NCBI GenBank assembly: GCA_003160215.1
Contig: PLQW01000276.1
Coordinates: 1-64,000 of the forward strand
Length of the DNA stretch: 64,000 nucleotides
Direction of reading: 5' to 3'
Source of the DNA: Acidobacteriaceae bacterium
Lineage (GTDB): Bacteria; Acidobacteriota; Terriglobia; Terriglobales; Acidobacteriaceae
Below are positions 33,509 to 42,080 of the stretch, piece by piece. The position numbers and the translations under genes are program-made. Under the pieces are notes generated by a model. That model was given only the letters and a program-made list of their open reading frames with translations, was not told the origin of the DNA and did not search any database. Each line of letters begins with the position of its first letter. Position 1 is the first letter of the stretch.

Positions 33509-34867
33509 ATGACCTACCAACGCACCGTGGAGCAGCTCTACGCGCTGGGACACGAGCTCGCCAGCACGCCTGCGCACAAGTTTGACCTGGCCTATGTGCG
33601 CGAGATGCTGGACGCGCTTGGCCATCCCGAGCGGCGTTTCGCCAGCGTGCTCATTGCGGGAACGAACGGCAAAGGTTCGACCGCCGCGACCCTATCGTCG
33701 ATTTTGCGCGTTGCCGGATACAGGACCGCGCTCTACAGTTCGCCGCACCTGATCCGCATCAACGAGCGGTTTCGCGTCAACGGCGAAGCCATCTCCGACG
33801 CGGAGTTCGGCGAAATGCACGATCGCGTCGAGCGCACTGCGCAAGACCTGCTGCACTCGGGCAAGTTGCCCTGGCATCCGAGTTTCTTCGAGATGCTGAC
33901 GGTGATGGCGTTCGAATATTTCGCCAGCGTCGGGGCCGAGATCGCGGTGCTCGAAGTCGGCATGGGCGGACGACTCGACGCGACCAATGTCGTCGAACCG
34001 ATGATCTCAGTTATCGCCGATATCGCGCTCGATCATCAGAAATATCTGGGCGACACGATCACCGAAATCGCTCGCGAGAAGGCGGGTATCATCCGGCAGA
34101 ATGGCATTGTGGTCACGCTGCCGCAACATCCCCAGGCCAACGATGTGATCGGCCATGCCATCCTGGAGCGGAATGCGCATGGCGTGAGCGCCGTGAAATA
34201 TGTGCCACCGGTGTTGCCCGGCGCTGCGGAGTATCTTGCCGAAAGCGCAGTCGCTGTTCCCGGCCACAGCCGTTACCCGCTCATTGTGATGGGCGAAGAG
34301 ATTGCTGTGGATTCACCGCTGGCCGGACGGCATCAACTTCGCAACCTGGCGTTGGCGATCGCGACTGCGGAAGAATTGGCGCAGTTCGGGTTCAAAGTGA
34401 CGCCGAAGCAAGTGGAGCAAGGAATTCGCGAGACCCACTGGCCCGGCCGTTTTCAGGTGCTGCCACCGTCGGCAGCGACCCATCACCGCGAGATGGTGCT
34501 CGATGTGGCGCACAATCCATCAGGCGCCTGGGCCCTGCGCTCTGCTCTTTCGGAGAATTTTCCCGGACGCGAATTGACCCTGGTCTTCGCCGCCATGCGC
34601 GACAAGGCGGTGCAGGAAATGGCAGAGATACTGTTCCCCATTGCCGAGCAGGTAATCGTGACGAAGGTTGTCAACCCGCGAGCGGCGACCACCAGCGAAC
34701 TGCGGCAAGCTGCCTCGCGCACCGGAACGCGGCTGTACGAGGAGCAGACCGTCGCTGCCGCGCTGGCGCGTGCGTGCGAGGTCGGCAAGCCGCAAGGACT
34801 AATCGTAGTGACGGGCTCCATCTTCCTGGTCGGTGAAGCGATGTCCGCGATGGATATTTCGGCATGA
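33509..34867 (+). CDS. folC: Folylpolyglutamate synthase / dihydrofolate synthase
   Basis: 452 aa. Mur-ligase-like ATP-grasping fold: P-loop AGTNGKGSTAATLSSILR, folate-binding region SPHLIRINERFRVNGE, conserved VLEVGMGGRLDATNVVEP, DIALDHQKYLGDTI, and the C-terminal DVAHNPSGAWALRSAL. It adds glutamate residues to folates and may make dihydrofolate from dihydropteroate. The acyltransferase gene begins 4 nt after its stop, forming a probable operon with the two following genes. Confidence 0.95.
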   Translation: MTYQRTVEQLYALGHELASTPAHKFDLAYVREMLDALGHPERRFASVLIAGTNGKGSTAATLSSILRVAGYRTALYSSPHLIRINERFRVNGEAISDAEFGEMHDRVERTAQDLLHSGKLPWHPSFFEMLTVMAFEYFASVGAEIAVLEVGMGGRLDATNVVEPMISVIADIALDHQKYLGDTITEIAREKAGIIRQNGIVVTLPQHPQANDVIGHAILERNAHGVSAVKYVPPVLPGAAEYLAESAVAVPGHSRYPLIVMGEEIAVDSPLAGRHQLRNLALAIATAEELAQFGFKVTPKQVEQGIRETHWPGRFQVLPPSAATHHREMVLDVAHNPSGAWALRSALSENFPGRELTLVFAAMRDKAVQEMAEILFPIAEQVIVTKVVNPRAATTSELRQAASRTGTRLYEEQTVAAALARACEVGKPQGLIVVTGSIFLVGEAMSAMDISA

Positions 34868-34871
34868 CGCG

Positions 34872-35705
34872 ATGACGAACACTGGACCACAAATCGCAAG
34901 CCGCGAACCGGGACGGGGCTCGCTGCTGAGCCGTCTGCGCTCGTACTTGTTTTTCGCGCCGATGGTCTATCTGTACACGGGGGTGATGGGAACTTTTTCG
35001 TTGCTCTCGTCGCTGTCCGACCGCGAGGGGCGCATACAGCACTGGTTCGCGCGCACCTGGGCGCGCATGATCCTGAAGACGGTCATGATTCGGGTGCGTG
35101 TCGAAGGACTCGGCCATATCAACCCGGCGCAGACGGCCATCTATGCCGCCAATCATCTGTCGGCGTTGGACATTCCCGTGCTCTACGCGTGGCTCCCAGT
35201 GCAGTTCCGTATCATGGCGAAGAAGGAGCTGTTTCGTTATCCGTTTCTAGGCTGGCATCTAAAACGGTCAGGGCAGATCCCGATTGATGCGGGCGATGCG
35301 CGCGCTTCGCTGCGGAGCCTGACCTACGCAAGCGAGTCCTTGCGCCACGGCACCCCGCTGGTTGTGTTTCCCGAAGGCGGGCGCTCCGCCACGGGTCACC
35401 TCCAGGAATTTATGGGTGGCGCGGCTTATGTTGCGATCAGGGCGCAAGCGCCGATCGTGCCGATCGCAATCGTGGGAACGAACGAAGTGCTGCCCATGAA
35501 TAGCTTCCATCTGTTGCCGGGAGTGGTGGAGTTGATCATCGGGGAACCGATCCCCACCACCGGGCTGCGCGTGCGTGACATGGACAAGCTCACGATGCAA
35601 GTACGACAGGCGATCGCGGAGATGTACTGTTCGCGCTCGAAGACCGCGTCTTTACCGGAAACGAGCGGCGAAGCAAAGCCCAAACCGCTGCTCACGCCGA
35701 ACTAG
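34872..35705 (+). CDS. plsC: 1-acyl-sn-glycerol-3-phosphate acyltransferase-like
   Basis: 277 aa from ATG 34872. PlsC/LPLAT family: the catalytic HX4D motif in YAANHLSALDIPVLYA, the substrate-binding VVFPEGGRSATGHLQEF motif, and later VPIAIVGTNEVLP. One N-terminal hydrophobic segment (LRSYLFFAPMVYLYTGVMG) anchors it to the inner membrane. It should transfer an acyl chain to lysophosphatidate to form phosphatidate, although related enzymes use other lysolipids. Cotranscribed with folC. Confidence 0.88.
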   Translation: MTNTGPQIASREPGRGSLLSRLRSYLFFAPMVYLYTGVMGTFSLLSSLSDREGRIQHWFARTWARMILKTVMIRVRVEGLGHINPAQTAIYAANHLSALDIPVLYAWLPVQFRIMAKKELFRYPFLGWHLKRSGQIPIDAGDARASLRSLTYASESLRHGTPLVVFPEGGRSATGHLQEFMGGAAYVAIRAQAPIVPIAIVGTNEVLPMNSFHLLPGVVELIIGEPIPTTGLRVRDMDKLTMQVRQAIAEMYCSRSKTASLPETSGEAKPKPLLTPN

Positions 35706-35731
35706 TAGCTCGAGCGAAAAGAAGCGACGAT

Positions 35732-36517
35732 ATGAAACCGCGTATTGCCATTCCACTCCCCAACTCGACGCGGCCGGACTATGTGTTGCGCGCGCTGCCC
35801 CAATATGAGTGGGCGGTTCGCTCGGCCGGAGGAGAGCCCATCGTCATTGCAGCGACGGCTACCAACGCGGAGATCGCGCAGGCCGTTAAGCGCTGCGATG
35901 GCGTGCTCCTGCCGGGCAGTCCGGCGGATGTCGATCCCGAGAAATATGGTGCCCAGCGGCATCCTAAGACCGCGCCCGCCGACGCCTTTCGCGATAACGC
36001 CGATGAGCTGCTGTTGCAAGATGCCTACAACATGCGCAAGCCGATTTTCGGCATCTGCTACGGGCTGCAATCGCTCAACGTGTGGCGAACCGGCACGCTC
36101 GACCAGGTATTGCCTGCGGGAGTCAACCACAAAGCGGGGAGCCGGGTCGCTCAGGCACATCGCGTGCAGGTCGATCCGCAGTCGAAGCTGGCCGGAATCT
36201 TGCGCGACGCGGGCGCTCTGCCCGCCGGCAACGAACTTGTCATGCCGGTAAATTCCAGCCATCATCAAGCGCCCCAAACCCTCGGCGATGGATTGCGGCT
36301 GGCGGCGTGGTGTCCGGAGGACAGAGTGAAAGAGGCGGTGGAGGGAACGGCGCCCGATCAATTTGTGTTGGCAGTGCAGTGGCACCCCGAACGCACCTAT
36401 GACAGCGACGAAGGTTCGCGGGCCATGTTCCGCGCGTTCGTTCAGGCTGCTGCCCAGTGGCATAAGAAATTGGCGAACAAACAGCAGGACTTCGAGTCGG
36501 TGACGCGGAAGAGCTAG
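35732..36517 (+). CDS. Class I glutamine amidotransferase-like (peptidase C26) protein
   Basis: 261 aa, gamma-glutamyl-gamma-aminobutyrate hydrolase family (PuuD-like). Nucleophile Cys109 in GICYGLQSLNVW, catalytic His and Glu in LAVQWHPERTYD, and the family block VNSSHHQAPQTLGDG. LLPGSPADVDPEKYG is the typical oxyanion-side motif. Members hydrolyse gamma-glutamyl bonds. It starts 26 nt after plsC, in the same direction. The exact substrate is not determined. Confidence 0.88.
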   Translation: MKPRIAIPLPNSTRPDYVLRALPQYEWAVRSAGGEPIVIAATATNAEIAQAVKRCDGVLLPGSPADVDPEKYGAQRHPKTAPADAFRDNADELLLQDAYNMRKPIFGICYGLQSLNVWRTGTLDQVLPAGVNHKAGSRVAQAHRVQVDPQSKLAGILRDAGALPAGNELVMPVNSSHHQAPQTLGDGLRLAAWCPEDRVKEAVEGTAPDQFVLAVQWHPERTYDSDEGSRAMFRAFVQAAAQWHKKLANKQQDFESVTRKS

Positions 36518-36796
36518 GTCACCACCGAGGCATACATCCTGTGTAAGGATAGGTGCTGCCGTGCCTTTAGCTTGTAGCTCTTAGCTTTTAGCAAACAAGA
36601 ACTCATGAAGCTCCCTTTTGCTAAGAGCTAAAGGCTAAAAGCTGAGGGGCCCCGGCTCTGTGTCTCTGTGCCTCTGCGGTGAAAAACACTTTCGTGCTTT
36701 TCCGTGCGCTCCGTGAACTCCGTGGTGAAAATCAGGACCCTGTAATAGAGTCTCCTGCTTGGTGATCGGCAGCGTCTTCGAGTAACCTGATCTCTT
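36518..36796. repeat. Intergenic repeat tract before serS
   Basis: The first half carries imperfect short-period repeats of an AGCTTTTAGC-type unit, including the inverted pair CTCTTAGCTTTTAGCAAA and TTTGCTAAGAGCTAAAGG (about 36577-36640). The second half carries TGTCTCTGTGCCTCTGCGG and the repeated phrases CCGTGCGCTCCGTGAACTCC / GTGGTGAAAA, a common dispersed motif in environmental genomes. No gene seen. Confidence 0.5.
36783..36788 (+). promoter_or_regulatory. -10-like box next to serS start
   Basis: TAACCT ends 8 nt before the ATG at 36797 and no Shine-Dalgarno sequence lies between. Same arrangement as several genes in the window; a leaderless or near-leaderless transcript is inferred. 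Confidence 0.35.
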
Positions 36797-38089
36797 ATGC
36801 TCGATCTAGGCTTTGTACGCGATCATCTCCCGCTCGTCGAAGAAAAACTGCGGCAACGCGGCATGGTTCCCGCCACCATTCTCAAGGATTTTCACGCCAT
36901 CGATCTCGAGCGCCGCGCCGCCATCACCAAGTCCGAAACCCTGAAAGCTCAGCGCAACCAGGCCACGGAAGAAATCGCCAAGCTCAAGAAGGACAAGCAG
37001 GACGCCACTGCGCTGATCAACGAGACCAAGCAGCTGCGCGAGAAGATCTCCGAAGCCGAGAAGCATGCCGAGGAGTCGGACGCAAAGTTGCGCAACATCT
37101 TAACTGGCATTCCCAACCTGCCGCACGACAGCGTGCCCCTCGGCAAGAGCGAAGCCGACAACGTGGAGGTCCGGCGCTGGGGAACGCCTCCTCAGTTTGA
37201 CTTCACTCCCAAACCGCACTGGGAACTGGGCGAGCAACTCGGCGTACTCGACCTGGAGCGCGCGGCCAAGCTCACGGGAGCGCGCTTTGCCGTGTACTGG
37301 GACATGGGAGCGAAGCTGGAGCGGGCGCTGATGAACTTCATGCTCGACCTGCACACGCGCGAGCATGGCTACACGGAAGTGCTGCCGCCGTTCCTGGTCA
37401 ACGCCGAGTCGATGTACGGTACCGGACAATTGCCCAAGTTCGAAGCGGACCTCTTCAAGGTGCCGCATGGGGACAAGAACCTGTACCTGATTCCCACCGC
37501 CGAAGTTCCGGTGACCAATCTCTATCGCGACGAAACGCTCGACGGCACGCGCCTGCCGATCTCACTCGCGGCGTACACGCCGTGTTTCCGCAGCGAGGCC
37601 GGTTCGTACGGCAAGGATGTGCGCGGCATCATCCGCCAGCATCAGTTTCAGAAGGTGGAACTGGTGAAGTTTACCAAGCCGGAACAATCGTGGGAGGAGC
37701 ACGAAAAACTCACGCGCAACGCGGAAGCTGTGCTGCAGAAGCTCGGCCTGCACTATCGCACCGTGGCGCTTTGCACCGCAGACTTGGGTTTCTCGGCGGC
37801 GAAGACCTATGACATCGAGGTATGGCTACCGGGACAAGGTCTCTTCCGCGAGATTTCTTCGTGCTCGAACTTCACGGACTACCAGGCGCGACGTGCAAAC
37901 ATCCGTTATCGCCCTGAAGGCGGCAGGAAAACGGAGTTAGTGCACACGCTCAATGGCAGTGGACTGGCGATTGGGCGGACGTGGGTTGCGATCGTCGAGA
38001 ACTATCAGCAAGCGGACGGCAGCGTGCTCATTCCCGAAGTACTGTGGCCATACATCGGCAGCGATCGCATCACGGCGAAGAAGTTCTAG
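36797..38089 (+). CDS. serS: Seryl-tRNA synthetase
   Basis: 430 aa. Class II synthetase with the N-terminal coiled-coil tRNA-binding arm ([20 protein letters not shown] through [13 protein letters not shown], about residues 35-105). Motif 2 is [20 protein letters not shown], and motif 3 is [19 protein letters not shown]. The serine-zinc-independent bacterial form. It charges tRNA-Ser and serves the selenocysteine path as well. Not obviously in an operon; -10-like TAACCT lies just before the ATG. Confidence 0.97.
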   Translation: MLDLGFVRDHLPLVEEKLRQRGMVPATILKDFHAIDLERRAAITKSETLKAQRNQATEEIAKLKKDKQDATALINETKQLREKISEAEKHAEESDAKLRNILTGIPNLPHDSVPLGKSEADNVEVRRWGTPPQFDFTPKPHWELGEQLGVLDLERAAKLTGARFAVYWDMGAKLERALMNFMLDLHTREHGYTEVLPPFLVNAESMYGTGQLPKFEADLFKVPHGDKNLYLIPTAEVPVTNLYRDETLDGTRLPISLAAYTPCFRSEAGSYGKDVRGIIRQHQFQKVELVKFTKPEQSWEEHEKLTRNAEAVLQKLGLHYRTVALCTADLGFSAAKTYDIEVWLPGQGLFREISSCSNFTDYQARRANIRYRPEGGRKTELVHTLNGSGLAIGRTWVAIVENYQQADGSVLIPEVLWPYIGSDRITAKKF

Positions 38090-38143
38090 AATAGCGAACC
38101 GCGGCCGTTCGCCATTTACAATGATTCCGGAGGTCGTTTGCAC

Positions 38144-40033
38144 ATGCGCAAAGCTGTCCGCTTTTTTCCTCTCGTTCCAGCGATAATGCTCCTGATCCCT
38201 GTTATTTTCGGTTCCCTTATGAGTGCACAGACAAGTTCCGTTGCCACCCCGTCGCAGACCACAGCCCAACCAGGTACTCCCACGGTCGCCGAGGCGGAGG
38301 AGTTCATTCACCAGGCCGAGACGCGGCTCAACGATCTCACGGGGAAGGCCAGCCGCGCCGCGTGGGTGCAGTCGAACTTCATCACGGACGACACCGAGCA
38401 GATGGCGGCCGATGCCAACGAGGTGCTGATCGGCGCTACCACCGAGCTGGCCAAGCAGGCCACGCGCTACGACCACCTCAAGCTTTCCGACGAACTGACG
38501 CGCAAGATGCTGCTGTTGAAGCTTTCCGCCGCCGTACCCGCGCCCGCGCCGAACGATCCCAAGGAACTCGCCGAGATGGCGCGCATCGGAACTTCGCTCG
38601 AGGCCGACTACGGTAAGGGCAAGTACTGCCCCAAGACAGGCAAGCACGCCGGAGAATGTCTGGACATCACGGCCATTGAGCGCATCATGGCCAGCAGCAC
38701 CGATCCCGAAGAACTGAAGGACCTGTGGGTTGGCTGGCACACCATCTCCCCGCCCATGCGCAAGCGCTATGCGCGCTGGGTTGAACTCGGCAACAAGGGC
38801 GCTAAGGACATGGGCTTCAGCGATCTCGGCGCCATGTGGCGAGCGGGTTACGACATGACTCCCGACCAGTTCAGTGCCGACGTCGAACGGCTGTGGCAGC
38901 AAGTGAAGCCGCTGTACGATTCGCTGCACGCCTACGTACGCGCCAAATTGATCGAGAAATACGGTCCTACGGCGGTGGATGCCAACGGGATGATTCGCGC
39001 TGACCTGCTGGGCAATCCGTGGGCGCAGGAGTGGGGCAACATCTTTCCGCTGGTCGCGCCTCCACAGCAAAAGGAGCCGTACGACGTCACCGATTTATTG
39101 AAGGCAAAGAATGTCGATGCTATCGGCATGGTGAAGTACGGTGAAGGGTTTTTCACCTCGATGGGCTTTGCGCCGCTGCCCAAGACATTCTGGGAGCGCT
39201 CGCTGTTTGTGAAGCCGCGCGACCGTGACGTGGTCTGCCATGCCAGCGCATGGGACATCGATAACTTCGACGATCTCCGCCTGAAGATGTGCATCCAGGT
39301 CCGCGGCGAAGACTTCGTCACCGTGCACCACGAGCTGGGACACAACTTCTACCAGCGCGCCTATGAGAAGCAGCCCTTCCTCTTCAAGGGCGGCGCCAAT
39401 GACGGCTTCCATGAAGCCATCGGCGACACCATCGCGCTGGCCATCACCCCCGAATACCTCAACAAGGTTGGCCTGCTGGCGACGATCCCGCAAACCGACG
39501 ATACCGGCTACCTGCTGCGCATGGCGCTCGACAAAGTCGCGTTCCTGCCCTTCGGACTGCTGATCGATCAGTGGCGCTGGAAGGTGTTCAGCGGCCAGAT
39601 CAAGCCCGCCGACTACAACAAAGCTTGGTGGGAGATGCGCGAGAAGTATCAGGGAATCGCGCCGCCGGTGGCGCGCAGCGAGGCCGACTTCGATCCCGGC
39701 GCGAAGTATCACGTGCCGGCCAATGTGCCCTACACGCGGTATTTTCTGGCGCGGATTCTGCAGTTCCAGTTCTATCGCGCCATGTGCCGCGAGGCCGGCT
39801 TCAGCGGGCCGCTGTATCGCTGCTCGTTCTATGGCAACAAGGCTGCGGGAACCAAACTGAACGCCATGCTGGAGATGGGCCAGAGCAAGCCGTGGCCCGA
39901 CGCGCTCTACGTGCTGACCGGTGAGCGCCAGACCGATGCCGGTGCCATGATGGAGTACTTTGCACCGCTCAAACAGTGGCTCGACGAACAGAACAAAGGC
40001 AAGCAGGTGGGGTGGAAGAGCAGTAGCCAGTAG
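38144..40033 (+). CDS. Peptidase family M2 (angiotensin-converting enzyme-like) dipeptidyl carboxypeptidase
   Basis: 629 aa from ATG 38144 with GGAGG 10 nt upstream; an in-frame TTG at 38138 is too close. Signal peptide VRFFPLVPAIMLLIPVIFGS. Zinc site HELGH (396-400) in VTVHHELGHNFYQRAY, followed by GGANDGFHEAIGDT with the third ligand Glu. The length and the MDLGF-like GFSDLGAMWRAGYDM block match bacterial M2 enzymes. It likely removes dipeptides from peptides in the periplasm. All metal ligands are present. Confidence 0.93.
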   Translation: MRKAVRFFPLVPAIMLLIPVIFGSLMSAQTSSVATPSQTTAQPGTPTVAEAEEFIHQAETRLNDLTGKASRAAWVQSNFITDDTEQMAADANEVLIGATTELAKQATRYDHLKLSDELTRKMLLLKLSAAVPAPAPNDPKELAEMARIGTSLEADYGKGKYCPKTGKHAGECLDITAIERIMASSTDPEELKDLWVGWHTISPPMRKRYARWVELGNKGAKDMGFSDLGAMWRAGYDMTPDQFSADVERLWQQVKPLYDSLHAYVRAKLIEKYGPTAVDANGMIRADLLGNPWAQEWGNIFPLVAPPQQKEPYDVTDLLKAKNVDAIGMVKYGEGFFTSMGFAPLPKTFWERSLFVKPRDRDVVCHASAWDIDNFDDLRLKMCIQVRGEDFVTVHHELGHNFYQRAYEKQPFLFKGGANDGFHEAIGDTIALAITPEYLNKVGLLATIPQTDDTGYLLRMALDKVAFLPFGLLIDQWRWKVFSGQIKPADYNKAWWEMREKYQGIAPPVARSEADFDPGAKYHVPANVPYTRYFLARILQFQFYRAMCREAGFSGPLYRCSFYGNKAAGTKLNAMLEMGQSKPWPDALYVLTGERQTDAGAMMEYFAPLKQWLDEQNKGKQVGWKSSSQ

Positions 40034-40106
40034 TCAGTTGCCGGTTGTCAGTCGTCATGGTTCCCACACTATCCGCTAACAGCAGGCGACCAAGGGTGGC
40101 CGGGTG

Positions 40107-40137
40107 CCCCACCCAAGCCGCTTTTGCTTGGGTGGGG
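40107..40137 (+). terminator. 12-bp perfect hairpin after the M2 gene
   Basis: CCCCACCCAAGC (40107-40118) pairs exactly with GCTTGGGTGGGG (40126-40137), followed by ATTTGTCTT. It may terminate the M2 transcript or be one copy of an acidobacterial palindromic repeat. Confidence 0.55.
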
Positions 40138-40180
40138 ATTTGTCTTGAAGACTCCAGCGCCAGCAGAGGAGAGACGTGTC

Positions 40181-40423
40181 ATGCCCGTTGAACAGCAGCA
40201 CAGCGCAACGCACCGATTTGCCGTTATCTTCGAGAAGGAAGACGAAGGAGGATACCACGTATTTTGTCCGACGTTACCCGGTTGCCACACCCAAAGCGAA
40301 ACGGTCGAGGAGGGCATTCTTCGTATTCGCGAGGCGATTCAACTTTACGTAGATAGTCTGATCGAAGATGGGCTCTCAATCCCACCGATGTCTCAGGAAA
40401 TGCGAATTGAAACTGACGGCTGA
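40181..40423 (+). CDS. HicB-family antitoxin-like protein
   Basis: 80 aa from ATG 40181. Partial RNase-H-like HicB fold: HRFAVIFEKEDEGGYHVFCP, TLPGCHTQSETVEEGILRI and REAIQLYVDSLIEDGLSIP. No C-terminal DNA-binding domain is visible. HicB normally pairs with a HicA toxin, but no HicA is found on either side, so this is an orphan, possibly a free regulator or a remnant. Confidence 0.85.
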   Translation: MPVEQQHSATHRFAVIFEKEDEGGYHVFCPTLPGCHTQSETVEEGILRIREAIQLYVDSLIEDGLSIPPMSQEMRIETDG

Positions 40424-40447
40424 TGGCTGACAACTGAGAGCTTGCCT

Positions 40448-40891
40448 CTAGCTCTGACCTGAAATCTTTAGCTTCAGCTCTTCGGGAATGCGGTCGCGAA
40501 TCTCTTCGGGAAGCTTCTCCAGCCCGCGGCGGGCGCCGAACAGAGCAACATCTTTCACCACCAGCGGAGCGGGAGTTGCGACGGCGACCAGCAGCCATAG
40601 CAGCATGGAGAGCAAAAACCCACCCAGCGCGCCGATTTCCAACAGAAACGCGTGGCTGGGTTTGAAGTGACGAATCACGCCATAGGCGAGGAGAAAAACG
40701 AACATGGATATCGAGGCAAGCGCCATGAGCCCGATATCGATGCCGCGATGCAGGCGCTGGCGCGAGTGGCAAAGCTCACACTCCGCCAAGTGCGCCTCGT
40801 AGTCGCCGCGCATTTCAGGAGCGAGACCAGAGATGTCGTAGCGCCATCCGGCAAGGATTTTGCCGATGACGCGGTCAGTACATTGTGCCAT
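40448..40891 (-). CDS. Membrane protein with N-terminal zinc-finger-like motif
   Basis: 147 aa from ATG 40891. The N-terminal part contains a Cys/His cluster, YEAHLAECELCHSRQRLHRG, like the zf-HC2 zinc-binding motif of anti-sigma factors. Two hydrophobic segments follow: GLMALASISMFVFLLAYGV and IGALGGFLLSMLLWLLVAVA. The C-terminus is charged (KLPEEIRDRIPEELKLKI). No sigma factor is adjacent. It lies 49 nt downstream of the MBL-fold gene on the same strand and may share its operon. Anti-sigma function is not established. Confidence 0.68.
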   Translation of the reverse strand: MAQCTDRVIGKILAGWRYDISGLAPEMRGDYEAHLAECELCHSRQRLHRGIDIGLMALASISMFVFLLAYGVIRHFKPSHAFLLEIGALGGFLLSMLLWLLVAVATPAPLVVKDVALFGARRGLEKLPEEIRDRIPEELKLKISGQS

Positions 40892-40940
40892 CAATCTCGC
40901 CGAACCCTGCGCGCGCCGCAGCGGGCCCGCAGGGCGGAAA

Positions 40941-41744
40941 CTACAGTCGGACCGCAGGCAGCGGTTCATGCTGTGCCGCGAGCATCAATCGGTTGCGCAA
41001 CAAGCTGCGCTGCTCGCCCAGGGCACGTTCAGCCGTCATCCGGGCGATCTCCGGATGATTGTTCTTCTCCGAAAGGTGCGCCAGAATGAGGAACTCGGCA
41101 CCTCCATCATAGTCGCCGGTAAGGAATTCCGCGAGTTTACAGTTGGAGAGATGGCCGACCCGGCTCATCACGCGCTGCTTGACGCTCCACGGATATGGGC
41201 CGCCGCGCAGCATCTCAAGATCATGGTTCGACTCGATCATCAGCACGTGACAACCGCGCAGGTGATCGCGAACGCTGGCCGGCATATAGCCTAGGTCCGT
41301 GCAGATGCCGACTTTGATGCCGTCGCACCGGAAGGTGAATCCCACCGGGTCCTCGGCGTCATGAGGGATGGTGAACGGCTTCACTGTGATGTCGCCAATC
41401 TCGAAGGCGTGGCCGGAGTTGAATAGCTCCAGGCGATCGAGGGCGACGCGTTTCCCGGTGCTGTCGCGGGCAAATTTCTGGTACGCCTGATACGTCGCGC
41501 CGGTGATGTAGATGGGCACCTTCAGCCGCTTGGCCAGCACGCGCAGTCCACCGACATGGTCGCTATGCTCGTGGGTGACGAGGATGGCGTCAATCGCGGG
41601 CGCGTCTTCTCCGCAGAGCAGCATGCGTCGCAGCAGTTCGCGGCAGGAGAGACCGGCGTCCACCAGCAGCCGTGTGCGGGAACTGGAGACGACCGTGCAG
41701 TTGCCTCCGCTTCCGCTCGCCAGCACCGTGACCGACACCGCCAT
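40941..41744 (-). CDS. MBL-fold metallo-hydrolase (YycJ/WalJ-like)
   Basis: 267 aa from ATG 41744. Metallo-beta-lactamase fold: SVTVLASGSGGNCTVVSSSR is typical of the YycJ-like subfamily, the metal motif HxHxDH is THEHSDHVGGLRV, and later VLMIESNHDLEMLRGGPYPW. A relative, WalJ, is a DNA/phosphodiester hydrolase. Expected role: phosphodiesterase acting on nucleic acid; the substrate is inferred only. It is followed on the same strand by the membrane zinc-finger gene. Confidence 0.88.
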   Translation of the reverse strand: MAVSVTVLASGSGGNCTVVSSSRTRLLVDAGLSCRELLRRMLLCGEDAPAIDAILVTHEHSDHVGGLRVLAKRLKVPIYITGATYQAYQKFARDSTGKRVALDRLELFNSGHAFEIGDITVKPFTIPHDAEDPVGFTFRCDGIKVGICTDLGYMPASVRDHLRGCHVLMIESNHDLEMLRGGPYPWSVKQRVMSRVGHLSNCKLAEFLTGDYDGGAEFLILAHLSEKNNHPEIARMTAERALGEQRSLLRNRLMLAAQHEPLPAVRL

Positions 41745-42080
41745 AATCGCGAGCATAGCGTGAACTCAGGGTTCGCGGTAGTAACAAAGTGGTTAACCAG
41801 GGCAGTTGTCAGTAGTCAGTAGCCAGAAGACAGTCGCTAGTCGCCAGCATTGAGGTCCACTTCTCCAAACTGTCATCCCGACCGAGGACTTTAGTCCGAG
41901 CGGAGGGACCTGCTGTTCGCGGCTCGTGAAATCATTCCTGTCTGAGATTCCTCCTCGAATTCCACAGCGCCCACATTTTTTTGTACAGGAATTTGCTCAG
42001 GAATCTTCCTCTACACCAGTTTTTTATCAACTGAGCCGTTGCGTGCGCTTGGTGTTTCTGTCTAACCTGATTGCACCCCG
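41745..42080. repeat. Intergenic with short-period tract and a repeat element
   Basis: 41808-41850 is a slippage-like tract of CAGTAGTCAGTAGCCAGAAG type. 41871-41920 contains a copy of the dispersed palindromic repeat (TGTCATCCCGACCGAGGAC, then GAGCGGAGGGACCTGCTG) with the small hairpin GGACTTTAGTCC. The last part contains TAACCT (42063-42068), a possible -10 for dnaB, 12 nt before its ATG. No gene. Confidence 0.55.

Noticed and set aside
40107-40137. Reading the 12-bp hairpin as a phage attachment site
   Set aside because: No integrase gene or tRNA lies nearby; a terminator or dispersed palindrome explains it more simply.
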